From positions 1 through 31,260 of the forward strand of contig JAEWSZ010000085.1 in NCBI GenBank assembly GCA_023397905.1: a DNA stretch of 31,260 nucleotides, written 5' to 3'. Below the pieces are notes generated by a model. That model saw nothing but the letters and a program-made list of their open reading frames with translations. It had not been told where the DNA came from and did no database searches. A program made the position numbers and the translations under genes. Source of the stretch: Bacillota bacterium (GTDB lineage Bacteria; Bacillota; Clostridia; Acetivibrionales; DSM-1351). Positions 15,411 through 22,697 of this stretch are shown piece by piece (position 1 is the stretch's first letter; every line of letters starts with the position of its first letter).

Positions 15411-17366
15411 CTACTCCTCAGCTTTTATCCACACCAGCATTTCACCAGGCTTACGATTGAGTCTGCTGTAAAAAGGTATTGCCTTTATCTCTATCTTCTC
15501 GGTATTATTGACAGCCTTACGGTAAAGCGTTTCTTCCGGCCACTCCTTGATCTTTCTTCTTTTGCCCGTTGCCTTCAGAACCATGACACCGTTCAGGAGA
15601 CCGCTGTCGAACTCTTCTTTTATATCATCTCCTGTAATGGTGATATCACTGAGATTTGCACCGTTATCTTCCTCCTCGATACAGAAAACGATGGGACCTC
15701 TCTCCAACGCTATCCTGCCGCAGTTATATATGACTTCGGGCCTTGCCTCTGTTCTGCGGACCGGCATGTCAATACGCACTTCGACGATATCATCCTTTTT
15801 CCATAACCGGTTTATTCCCGCGAAGCCTTTATGAATACAGCCCGAATAGTCTAAGGTTTCATTATTTACACGTATTTCAAAATGGTCGCACCATTGGGGA
15901 ATTCTGACATTCAACTCAAATTCCAATGAGTGCTGCGGCTCCACGGTCAGCTTTATATTTCCATCCCACGGATAGCCGCTGCTCTGGGAAACAGAAACCC
16001 TGGAATCCGAGATTTCAAACTCGGTACTGCTGTTTATATAAAGATTTACATAAATTTTATCCCCGGCTGCAGAGTATATATATTCCCCCAAGGACATTAC
16101 CAGCCTGGCAAGGTTGGGCGGACAGCAGGCAACTTCAAACCATTCCTGCCTCATCAGCGATATATGCGAACGTTCTTCATTCATGTTTTCATACGCTCCC
16201 GGATTGGCTGCAAGGGGATTTGAATAATAGAACCTGTCCCCGCTCAGTGAAACTCCTCCGAGGATGTTGTTGAACAGGCACCTTTCCATCACATCCGCAT
16301 ATTTGCCGTCCCGGTTTATCAAAAGCAGCCTGTGGGCCCAAAAAAGCAATCCTATTGAAGCGCAGGTCTCATTATAGGCCATATAATTTGGGAGATCGTG
16401 ATCAAAGGTAAATCTTTCCCCCACAGGATTGGGACCGATTCCGCCGGTGATGTACATCTGTCTTCCGGTTACATTTTTCCACAGTCTTTCACATGCCTCC
16501 AGCAACTCCCTGTCACCGGTTTCAGCCGCCACGTCCACCATGCCGCAATACAGGTACATTGCCCTTACCGCATGGCCCACCGCTTTGTTCTGCTCCCGCA
16601 CAGGTACATGGGACTGGTAATATGAATAAATCCCCTGACCGTCGGCGCGGTATTTTCTGTCCTCCGGACTTTCACCTCTTTGATCACACTCAGTATCAAA
16701 AAACAGCGGTGATTTTCCTCTCTCGTCTATAAAAAACCTGCTCAATTCCAGATACTTTTCATTTCCCGTGATCCGGTAGAGCTTTACCAATGCCAGTTCT
16801 ATTTCCTCATGACCGTCATACCCGCATATTTTCCCGGGCGACGCTCCGAAAGTTTCATACAGGAGATCGGCGTATTTACACATGAGATCCAAAAACTTTC
16901 TTTTGCCGGTGGCGTCGTAATACGCTACGGCAGCCTCTATAAGATGGCCGGCACAGTAGAGCTCATGCATCCTTTTTAAATATGTGAACCTGTTTCCAGG
17001 TTCGACAACCGTATAGTAGACATTAAAATATCCATCTTCCTGCTGGGCGTTTTCAATCATATCAACGATCTGATCCACCCTATCGATCAGAGCCTGATCC
17101 TTCCGCAACGCCAGGCTGTACGATACGGCCTCAACCCATTTTGCAATATCGGAGTCCCAAAAGAAGTGGGGCTTCTGAGGCTGTCCCTGCCTCCATTCAA
17201 GCTTCAGCGATGAAATACGTCCCGTACTTTCGCATTGCTTATACTCAATGGGAAGTGTGACATCCAATATGGTATTTTGAATATTACTCCAGAATCCATT
17301 TAAAATATTCACATTATTCCACTTAATTCCTGCAATTTTTTTCAACGAATTTGAATCAGATGACAC
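15411..17366 (-). CDS. GH127 glycosidase (beta-L-arabinofuranosidase family)
   Basis: This 651-residue protein carries the GH127 (DUF1680) signature. It has an (alpha/alpha)6 barrel with the zinc-ligand motif YNETCAS (E333 and C335), the second ligand pair in ACCPPN (C414-C415, one of them the family's nucleophile), and GERFTFDHDLPN (E317, matching the proposed acid/base). C-terminal beta-sandwich domains follow. The positions are close to those of the characterised enzyme HypBA1. The family includes beta-L-arabinofuranosidases and an aceric-acid hydrolase, so substrate is open. The frame runs to an ATG at 17420, giving a false signal-peptide-like extension; GGAGG eight bases before the GTG at 17366 marks the better start. 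The enzyme is then cytoplasmic. It is the first gene of the operon. Confidence 0.92.
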   Translation of the reverse strand: MSSDSNSLKKIAGIKWNNVNILNGFWSNIQNTILDVTLPIEYKQCESTGRISSLKLEWRQGQPQKPHFFWDSDIAKWVEAVSYSLALRKDQALIDRVDQIVDMIENAQQEDGYFNVYYTVVEPGNRFTYLKRMHELYCAGHLIEAAVAYYDATGKRKFLDLMCKYADLLYETFGASPGKICGYDGHEEIELALVKLYRITGNEKYLELSRFFIDERGKSPLFFDTECDQRGESPEDRKYRADGQGIYSYYQSHVPVREQNKAVGHAVRAMYLYCGMVDVAAETGDRELLEACERLWKNVTGRQMYITGGIGPNPVGERFTFDHDLPNYMAYNETCASIGLLFWAHRLLLINRDGKYADVMERCLFNNILGGVSLSGDRFYYSNPLAANPGAYENMNEERSHISLMRQEWFEVACCPPNLARLVMSLGEYIYSAAGDKIYVNLYINSSTEFEISDSRVSVSQSSGYPWDGNIKLTVEPQHSLEFELNVRIPQWCDHFEIRVNNETLDYSGCIHKGFAGINRLWKKDDIVEVRIDMPVRRTEARPEVIYNCGRIALERGPIVFCIEEEDNGANLSDITITGDDIKEEFDSGLLNGVMVLKATGKRRKIKEWPEETLYRKAVNNTEKIEIKAIPFYSRLNRKPGEMLVWIKAEE

Positions 17367-17443
17367 AGATTTGACCTCCAGGCTAAAAATAAATATTATT
17401 ACAACACGGATGTAATCCATGATTCATGGGCTACTCCACAAAG

Positions 17444-17472
17444 TTGACAATTAGTTTTACTAAATCTATAAT
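17444..17472 (+). promoter_or_regulatory. Perfect consensus sigma-A promoter for the AraC gene
   Basis: TTGACA (17444-17449), a 17-base spacer and TATAAT (17467-17472) match the consensus in all twelve positions. The AraC start codon lies about 70 bases downstream. Transcription should start near 17479, within or beside the palindrome at 17481-17490. Confidence 0.85.
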
Positions 17473-17475
17473 GTA

Positions 17476-17505
17476 ATAATATCACGTGATTTATAGAAGT
17501 GTCAG
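17476..17505 (-). promoter_or_regulatory. GH127-operon promoter with a palindrome in its spacer
   Basis: On the minus strand CTGACA (17500-17505), an 18-base spacer and TATTAT (17476-17481) form a fair sigma-A-type promoter about 110 bases upstream of the GH127 start. A perfect 10-base palindrome, ATCACGTGAT (17481-17490), lies in the spacer and also at the predicted start of the AraC transcript, so a bound protein could control both. Confidence 0.5.
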
Positions 17506-17542
17506 TAAATAAAATTATATAAAAGGTGGTGAAAACTGACAT

Positions 17543-18430
17543 ATGTTATATTTGAAATCCTCTATCGACTCACCTATCTCATTTGTTTCAGGCGGGCTTT
17601 TTAAAAGCGACAGGCCGTGGATACACAGCGAGCGCACCCTGGATACCTTTGAAGTTATAATCGGGGTGGAAGGCGAGGTGTACATGCAGCAGGACGACGA
17701 GCAGTACGTTGTAAGGTCGGGGTCAACACTGTTATTGCTACCCGAACACACTCACAGGGGCTATGCTGTTTCGGAGGAAAATATCAGTTTTTACTGGTTC
17801 CACTTTAAATTGAATGAATATGCGCTGATTGACAAAAGCGCTGTGGAATCCCAGATAATCGTCCTGACAAACAGTCCGAATGCTTACGGTTCGGAATTCC
17901 TACTGCTCCCGATTTTTAACGAGGCCAAACTGGACAGCAGGATAGACATACTCTTTCACCAGCTGCTGCATGTTCACAATGCCCACTATTATACGTCCCT
18001 GGCACAGAATTATACGCTTACCAGCATTCTTATTGAGGTCACCCAGAATTTTATTTCGAACTACAGACTGCAAAACAGTGATACGCTAAACTCCAGGTCC
18101 TTTGAAAAAATTATTGAATGGATACGTTTAAACCTTAATAACAATATTTCTTCGTCAAAAATTGCAGAAACCTTCCATTACAATCCCGATTATTTTACAA
18201 GATTATTCAAATGCAAGACCGGTATGCGCCTGCATGAGTATATAAACACTTTAAGACTGTCACAGGCCAAATTGCTCATATACCAGTCCAATTTAAGCAT
18301 TAAGGAAATAGCGTACAGTGTGGGGTTTGAAGACGAGAAATACTTTATGAAGCTGTTTAAAGCCTATGAAGGCATAACTCCCAGCAGCTACAGGAATGCA
18401 TTCTACAGGACCCACCACAACAAGAGATGA
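17543..18430 (+). CDS. AraC-family transcriptional regulator divergent from the GH127 operon
   Basis: The 295-residue protein has an N-terminal cupin-like domain (VIGVEGEVYMQ about residues 35-45, LLLLPEHTHRGYAV about 63-76) and a C-terminal AraC/XylS domain with two helix-turn-helix motifs (NISSSKIAETFHYNPDYFTR and LSIKEIAYSVGFEDEKYFMK). The ATG is preceded by GGTGGTG at a slightly long distance. It lies back to back with the GH127 operon and is its likely sugar-responsive activator. Unusually, it is driven by a full-consensus promoter, so steady expression is expected unless it is repressed at the palindrome downstream of its -10 box. Confidence 0.9.
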   Translation: MLYLKSSIDSPISFVSGGLFKSDRPWIHSERTLDTFEVIIGVEGEVYMQQDDEQYVVRSGSTLLLLPEHTHRGYAVSEENISFYWFHFKLNEYALIDKSAVESQIIVLTNSPNAYGSEFLLLPIFNEAKLDSRIDILFHQLLHVHNAHYYTSLAQNYTLTSILIEVTQNFISNYRLQNSDTLNSRSFEKIIEWIRLNLNNNISSSKIAETFHYNPDYFTRLFKCKTGMRLHEYINTLRLSQAKLLIYQSNLSIKEIAYSVGFEDEKYFMKLFKAYEGITPSSYRNAFYRTHHNKR

Positions 18431-18481
18431 GTATTAGTTTATTATTGCGTTATCCTGCCCGGGTACACTTTTTTATTTTAG

Positions 18482-18505
18482 AAAAAGAAGCCGGGTATCC
18501 CGGCT
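18482..18505 (-). terminator. Intrinsic terminator of the second operon
   Basis: On the minus strand AGCCGGG-ATA-CCCGGCT (arms 18499-18505 and 18489-18495) forms a perfect 7-bp GC-rich stem with a 3-base loop, followed by TCTTTTTC. It lies about 62 bases beyond the GH31 stop, in the 136-base convergent gap after the AraC gene. On the plus strand no T-tract follows it. Confidence 0.85.
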
Positions 18506-18566
18506 CCTGTATAACAAAGCATATAAAACTATCTTTGCGGATATATTGACTATTTCCAATGCTGAA

Positions 18567-20543
18567 TCACACAATTTCAGGCACCGCGCTCCCCTCCCGG
18601 AAAAATAGCGGGATAATGTCAAGGTCCGCGGCTGCGTTGATCTCAGAGCCGCCCTCAAGCCTTTCGCCGGTGTAGGGATTATTCCACGATGTTCCGCAGG
18701 GCAGGTACACCCGGCGTTCCCGCTGTCCTTCGCTGACAATGGGAGCTACAAGGATGTCAGGCCCGAACATATATTGATCTTCTATTTCCCATGCGATCCT
18801 GTCCCGGGGAAAATCGTAAAACAGGGGCCTCATTACCGGCGTGCCGGATTCATAGGCGGCATCCATCTGCTTCATGATATACGGGCGAAGCTTTTCACGT
18901 ATCATCAGCCACTTTTTCATGATCCCGTAAACTTCTTCTCCGTAGCTCCATATCTCGTTGGGAGCCCCTGTTCCCTCTCCTCCCACCTTCACCGTATATG
19001 GTTTGCGGTAGCCGTGCATGCGGAAAACAGGGCAGAAAACGCCGAATTGATACCACCGGACCATTAATTCCCGGAAGGAAGGGTCGTTTGCATCTCCGTC
19101 AAAAAAGCCCCCTATATCCGAGGTCCACCACGGAATACCTGCAATACCGATGTTTAATGCGGCTTTCATCTGATGGCGCAGGTTTTCAAAGGTGGAGGGG
19201 CAGTCTCCCGACCACATGACCGCACCGTAACGCTGGCTGCCTATCCAGCAGCAGCGGATAAGGTTTACTATGTCTTTTTCGCCGGCCTCCGTCATTCCGT
19301 CATAAAAAGCCTTCGCATGCATCAACGGATATATATTGGAGACCTCTCTCCCATTGCCCAGGAAGTACCTGACATTTCCGTAGGAGTATGGGCGCATTTC
19401 AGGCTCCGCTTCGTCCAGCCAGAACATCCTGACCCCCTGGTCAAAATAGTTCTTTTTCGCCCTGTCCCATATGAATTTCCTGGCGCCTGGATTTGTGGCG
19501 TCATAATATGTCTGCGGCCCAAGATACAGGAATACGGACTGTACTCCCTGCTCCGTCCTTATCAGATATCCCCTGTCGCACATCTCCTGGAAATTTTCAC
19601 TTCCGGGGTCAACCGTAGGCCATATGGACACCATCAGCTTTATGCCCAGCTTCTCCAGCTCATGGCACATTCCCTTCGGATCAGGCCATTTTTGAAGGTC
19701 AAACTTCCAGTCTCCCTGCTGTGGCCAGTGAAAATAATCGCATACGATGACCGAAACGGGAAGGCCTCTCCTTTTATGCTCATAAGCCACCTCAAGCAGT
19801 TCTTCCTGAGTCAGGTACCTGAGCTTGGACTGCCAGAGGCCGCTTGCCCATTCCGGAAACCTTGGGGCTTTTCCGGAAATTTCAGAATATTTTTCTACGA
19901 TATCTGCGGGAGTTTCTCCGCAGAACACTATATAATCGATCTGGCGTGTCCCGTCGGAATGCCACAGTGTATGGTTTGCCGCAAGTTCGGCTCTGCCCAC
20001 GGAAGGATTGTTCCATAAAAAGCCATAGCCCTTTGAGGAAAGCAGGAAGGGAATGGAACACTGGGTATTCTTCTGGGCCAGCTCAAGTGAAGCACCCTTC
20101 AGATTCAGGCAGTCGTTCAGGTACTGGCCCATACCATAGAAGTGCTCCCGTTTATCCGCTTTGAAATACACATCTGTCTCAAAGGCATCGCTGGAAATGG
20201 CCCTGTAGCACCTTGCGGGCCTTATGGGCGCCATGCTCGCCCTGCGGTCCCTATAGAACTCCTCAAGGATCACTGCATCATCCCGGTTTTTGTATTTCAC
20301 ACTGCCGTCCTCCGATATTTCGCAGGTGATCCTTCCATTTTTCATGACTGCAATACCGTTCTCAACGGAAATTTCCGCTTCGACCTCCGGCTGCGGCAGT
20401 ATCCCGCCCCATTCCTCAGCGGATATGCGACTGTTCCTGGAAGCCCGGAATCTTATGGCATCCTGTCCGAACGGCTCGATCCGGATTATTTCTCCCTCGC
20501 GTTCCCAGATAATGCCAGAGTTTTCTTTTCTGAAAAAGTTCAT
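18567..20543 (-). CDS. GH31 alpha-glycosidase (alpha-xylosidase-like subgroup)
   Basis: The 658-residue protein is a GH31 enzyme distinct from the one at 4467. It has the barrel motif CDYFHWPQQGDWKFD (about residues 268-282), nucleophile D377 in FWLDEAEPE, acid/base D447 in WSGD, FRMHGYRKP and VMRPLFYDFP. The DWKFD plus WLDEAEPE combination is common in alpha-xylosidase-like members, though alpha-glucosidase or alpha-galactosidase activity is possible. It is shorter at the C-terminus than the first GH31. No signal peptide is seen. Its ATG overlaps the upstream dehydrogenase stop (ATGA), and GAGGTG lies seven bases before it, so translation is coupled. It is the last gene of the second operon. 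Confidence 0.9.
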   Translation of the reverse strand: MNFFRKENSGIIWEREGEIIRIEPFGQDAIRFRASRNSRISAEEWGGILPQPEVEAEISVENGIAVMKNGRITCEISEDGSVKYKNRDDAVILEEFYRDRRASMAPIRPARCYRAISSDAFETDVYFKADKREHFYGMGQYLNDCLNLKGASLELAQKNTQCSIPFLLSSKGYGFLWNNPSVGRAELAANHTLWHSDGTRQIDYIVFCGETPADIVEKYSEISGKAPRFPEWASGLWQSKLRYLTQEELLEVAYEHKRRGLPVSVIVCDYFHWPQQGDWKFDLQKWPDPKGMCHELEKLGIKLMVSIWPTVDPGSENFQEMCDRGYLIRTEQGVQSVFLYLGPQTYYDATNPGARKFIWDRAKKNYFDQGVRMFWLDEAEPEMRPYSYGNVRYFLGNGREVSNIYPLMHAKAFYDGMTEAGEKDIVNLIRCCWIGSQRYGAVMWSGDCPSTFENLRHQMKAALNIGIAGIPWWTSDIGGFFDGDANDPSFRELMVRWYQFGVFCPVFRMHGYRKPYTVKVGGEGTGAPNEIWSYGEEVYGIMKKWLMIREKLRPYIMKQMDAAYESGTPVMRPLFYDFPRDRIAWEIEDQYMFGPDILVAPIVSEGQRERRVYLPCGTSWNNPYTGERLEGGSEINAAADLDIIPLFFREGSAVPEIV

Positions 20544-21478
20544 TCAAAACACCTCAAAAATTTTATGAAATTTTCATGTCTTTTTTTATTAATCTCTATA
20601 TCGCGCCCACCGGAATAGTCATAAAATCCCTTTCCGCTTTTCACCCCGAAATTGCCGCTGTTATAGGCATCCTCCAGCAAGCGGGAAACTTCTCCGGAGC
20701 TGTTTAATTCTTTAAACAAATAACCGGATATTTTATAGAATATGTCCAGACCGCCCAGGTCCGCAATCTCAAAGGGCCCCAGACAGGCGTATCTCATGCC
20801 CATCCCGTATTTGAAAACATTGTCCACATCCTCCAGGGAGGCAATGCCCGAGTCAACGATGTGCATCGCCTCACGCAGCACTGCAAACTGTATCCTGTTC
20901 AGAATAAATCCCGCGGCATCCTTATTGACCATGACAGGCTTCTTGCCGATACGTAGGGATAGGTAATAGACCAGTTGTGCTGTTTCTTCCGAGGTTTTCT
21001 CCCCTTTTATGACTTCGATAAGAGGTACCAGATGAGGAGGATTTACCCAATGCATTCCCGCGAAACGCTCCGGATTCCTGACTGCCTTCGCTATTTCCGT
21101 AAGGGACAGTCCTGAAGTGTTGCTGGTAAGTATGGCATCCGGCGGCGCCAATTGGGAAACTTCTGACCAGAAACCATGCTTTGCCTCCATATTTTCCACA
21201 ATGGCCTCGATCACAAAATCCGCCCCGGAAAAGCAGGTTTTATCACAGGTAAAGAATATATGCGACATGTTCTTCCGGGATTGCTCAGGAGTAAAATCCC
21301 CCGCCGCTATCAAGGTCTGTTGATTTATATCAATAAGCTCACGGCCCTTTTCCAGGAACCTCTCCTCAATGTCATACAATACCACAGAGTATCCGTTTTG
21401 GACCAGTATCTGGGCAATGGAGGCCCCCATGATCCCGGCACCGGCTATTACCATCTTTTCAATTGCTTCCAGCTTCAT
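20540..21478 (-). CDS. 3-hydroxyacyl-CoA dehydrogenase-family oxidoreductase
   Basis: The 312-residue protein has the NAD-binding GAGIMGASIAQ (residues 13-23), the acidic end of the second strand in VLYDIEER, catalytic H143 in GMHWVNPPHLVPLIEV with partner E155, and a C-terminal helical domain with FGVKSGKGFYDYS. This family includes 3-hydroxybutyryl-CoA dehydrogenases, but also non-CoA enzymes such as L-gulonate 3-dehydrogenase. No fatty-acid or butyrate gene is nearby, while sugar hydrolases flank it, so oxidation of a sugar or sugar acid is the preferred inference. It lies 18 bases after the transaldolase-like gene and overlaps the GH31 start by 4 bases. GGAGGG supports the ATG. Confidence 0.82.
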   Translation of the reverse strand: MKLEAIEKMVIAGAGIMGASIAQILVQNGYSVVLYDIEERFLEKGRELIDINQQTLIAAGDFTPEQSRKNMSHIFFTCDKTCFSGADFVIEAIVENMEAKHGFWSEVSQLAPPDAILTSNTSGLSLTEIAKAVRNPERFAGMHWVNPPHLVPLIEVIKGEKTSEETAQLVYYLSLRIGKKPVMVNKDAAGFILNRIQFAVLREAMHIVDSGIASLEDVDNVFKYGMGMRYACLGPFEIADLGGLDIFYKISGYLFKELNSSGEVSRLLEDAYNSGNFGVKSGKGFYDYSGGRDIEINKKRHENFIKFLRCFE

Positions 21479-21496
21479 AACACCCTCCTATTTTTA

Positions 21497-22543
21497 TCAC
21501 AGCTGCGGACGTCTCTCTTTAATGTACTCCAGGCATTTCCTCCAGCCGTCTTCAAAGCTGTTTCTGAATCTGACAACCGGTCCGAAATTTTCATATTCTT
21601 CAGGCTTTAAGGATTTGGGGACGTATGCCTTGCGGAAGTCCTCTACTTTTTCCAGCAGCTCGTCGGTCACAATAAAGGGCGTCGGATTCATAAAGCGCTG
21701 GATTACCGGAGGATCGGTCTCGATCAGCCTGTCGGCGGTACCTCCCCAGTTAATGGTCACAGACGCACGGGCGCCCACCATTTCCGTAAAGTGATGGAGT
21801 CCTCTTGCGCCGCCGGATAAAAACCTGACCTTGTATTTCCTGCTTTCCATGATCTGATAGATTTTTTTAGCGACTGCAATACCCGCCTGGAAAAGCGCGT
21901 CTTCACTTACGTCTATATTCTGCCTGCCCGCAGTGACCTGCAGATGTTCATCGAATATCCCCGCGATATGGGCCATATACATTGGAGCGGGATCGGCCAT
22001 ATCCGCGGTGGCAGCCTCGTACAATTCACACAGGTCCAGGGCCTGGTCTATGGCCATCACTTCGGTGGCCAGAATTGGAATCCGCTCTCTTATCAATGTT
22101 TCCATAGCCTCAAGCCCGTCCTTTGTCACAGGGATTTTCGCTATTATGTTTGGCGAGGCTTCACGGTTGAAGCGGGCAAATTCAATTATGTGCGAAGCAT
22201 CCTCCTTGAAGGGATCACCCTGTATGCTGACCCATCCATGGCTTTTACCGCTTTTCTCAAAAATGGGCATAAAATATCCGCAGATGTTTTTGATCAGTTC
22301 TCTCTGAAATATGGTCAACGCCTTTTCATCATCTTTTTCCGCCATAAGAATGTCATCCAGCATTTTTTTTGCATAAATGCCCTCCTCCCGGTGATTCAGG
22401 ATCTTCCAGGTAAACGCCGGGTTTTGGGTACAGCCTACTGCGCCGTATTCAACACCCTTTTGCGCTTCTTCGCGTGTTACGTTGTTTACCCACAGCTCGG
22501 TAGGCGTGCAGTCCGATACCCTTTTAAAATATGTCTGCTTCAT
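21497..22543 (-). CDS. Divergent transaldolase-family protein
   Basis: The 348-residue protein shows the transaldolase TIM-barrel pattern: VGCTQNPAF (about residues 36-44) in place of the usual GVTTNP, and K136 in IAKIPVTKDGLEAME, at the position of the Schiff-base lysine. After that it departs from classical members: the strand that normally reads like NxTxxFSxxQA is LATEVMAIDQA, and a region with DMADPAPMYMAHIAGIFDEH (about 181-200) is unusual. The 348 residues are longer than both the short (about 215) and classical (about 315) types. It probably keeps lysine-based aldol chemistry on an atypical substrate. A hairpin fills the gap to the GH13 gene, and AGAGGGG precedes its ATG. Confidence 0.78.
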   Translation of the reverse strand: MKQTYFKRVSDCTPTELWVNNVTREEAQKGVEYGAVGCTQNPAFTWKILNHREEGIYAKKMLDDILMAEKDDEKALTIFQRELIKNICGYFMPIFEKSGKSHGWVSIQGDPFKEDASHIIEFARFNREASPNIIAKIPVTKDGLEAMETLIRERIPILATEVMAIDQALDLCELYEAATADMADPAPMYMAHIAGIFDEHLQVTAGRQNIDVSEDALFQAGIAVAKKIYQIMESRKYKVRFLSGGARGLHHFTEMVGARASVTINWGGTADRLIETDPPVIQRFMNPTPFIVTDELLEKVEDFRKAYVPKSLKPEEYENFGPVVRFRNSFEDGWRKCLEYIKERRPQL

Positions 22544-22577
22544 GTTTTCCCCTCTTTCTCGTTATTTTCATATTTAT

Positions 22578-22625
22578 GCCCATGCCCCGCATCTCGCACA
22601 AAACATCATGAAAGCCGGCATGGGC
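22578..22625 (-). other. 9-bp perfect inverted repeat upstream of the transaldolase gene
   Basis: GCCCATGCC (22578-22586) is exactly complementary to GGCATGGGC (22617-22625) around a 30-base loop, in the 154-base gap between the GH13 and transaldolase-like genes. On the minus strand no T-tract follows the hairpin; the run of A residues lies before it. A role as a processing or stabilising element is possible; it could also be an operator. Confidence 0.6.
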
Positions 22626-22697
22626 CCGGTTCCCTCTATAATTTTTTTTATTTCTTTCACCCTTATATAAAAGCTGATATTCTTTTCATAAAGTCAA

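Noticed and set aside
20540..21478. Butyrate or beta-oxidation role for the hydroxyacyl-CoA-dehydrogenase-like gene
   Set aside because: No thiolase, crotonase or acyl-CoA dehydrogenase genes are nearby, and the gene is translationally coupled to a glycosidase.
18567..22543. Sulfoquinovose (sulfo-transaldolase) pathway suggested by GH31 plus transaldolase plus transporter
   Set aside because: Neither GH31 enzyme shows the sulfoquinovosidase sulfonate-binding signature I would expect, and no sulfosugar isomerase or sulfolactaldehyde enzyme or sulfonate exporter is visible.
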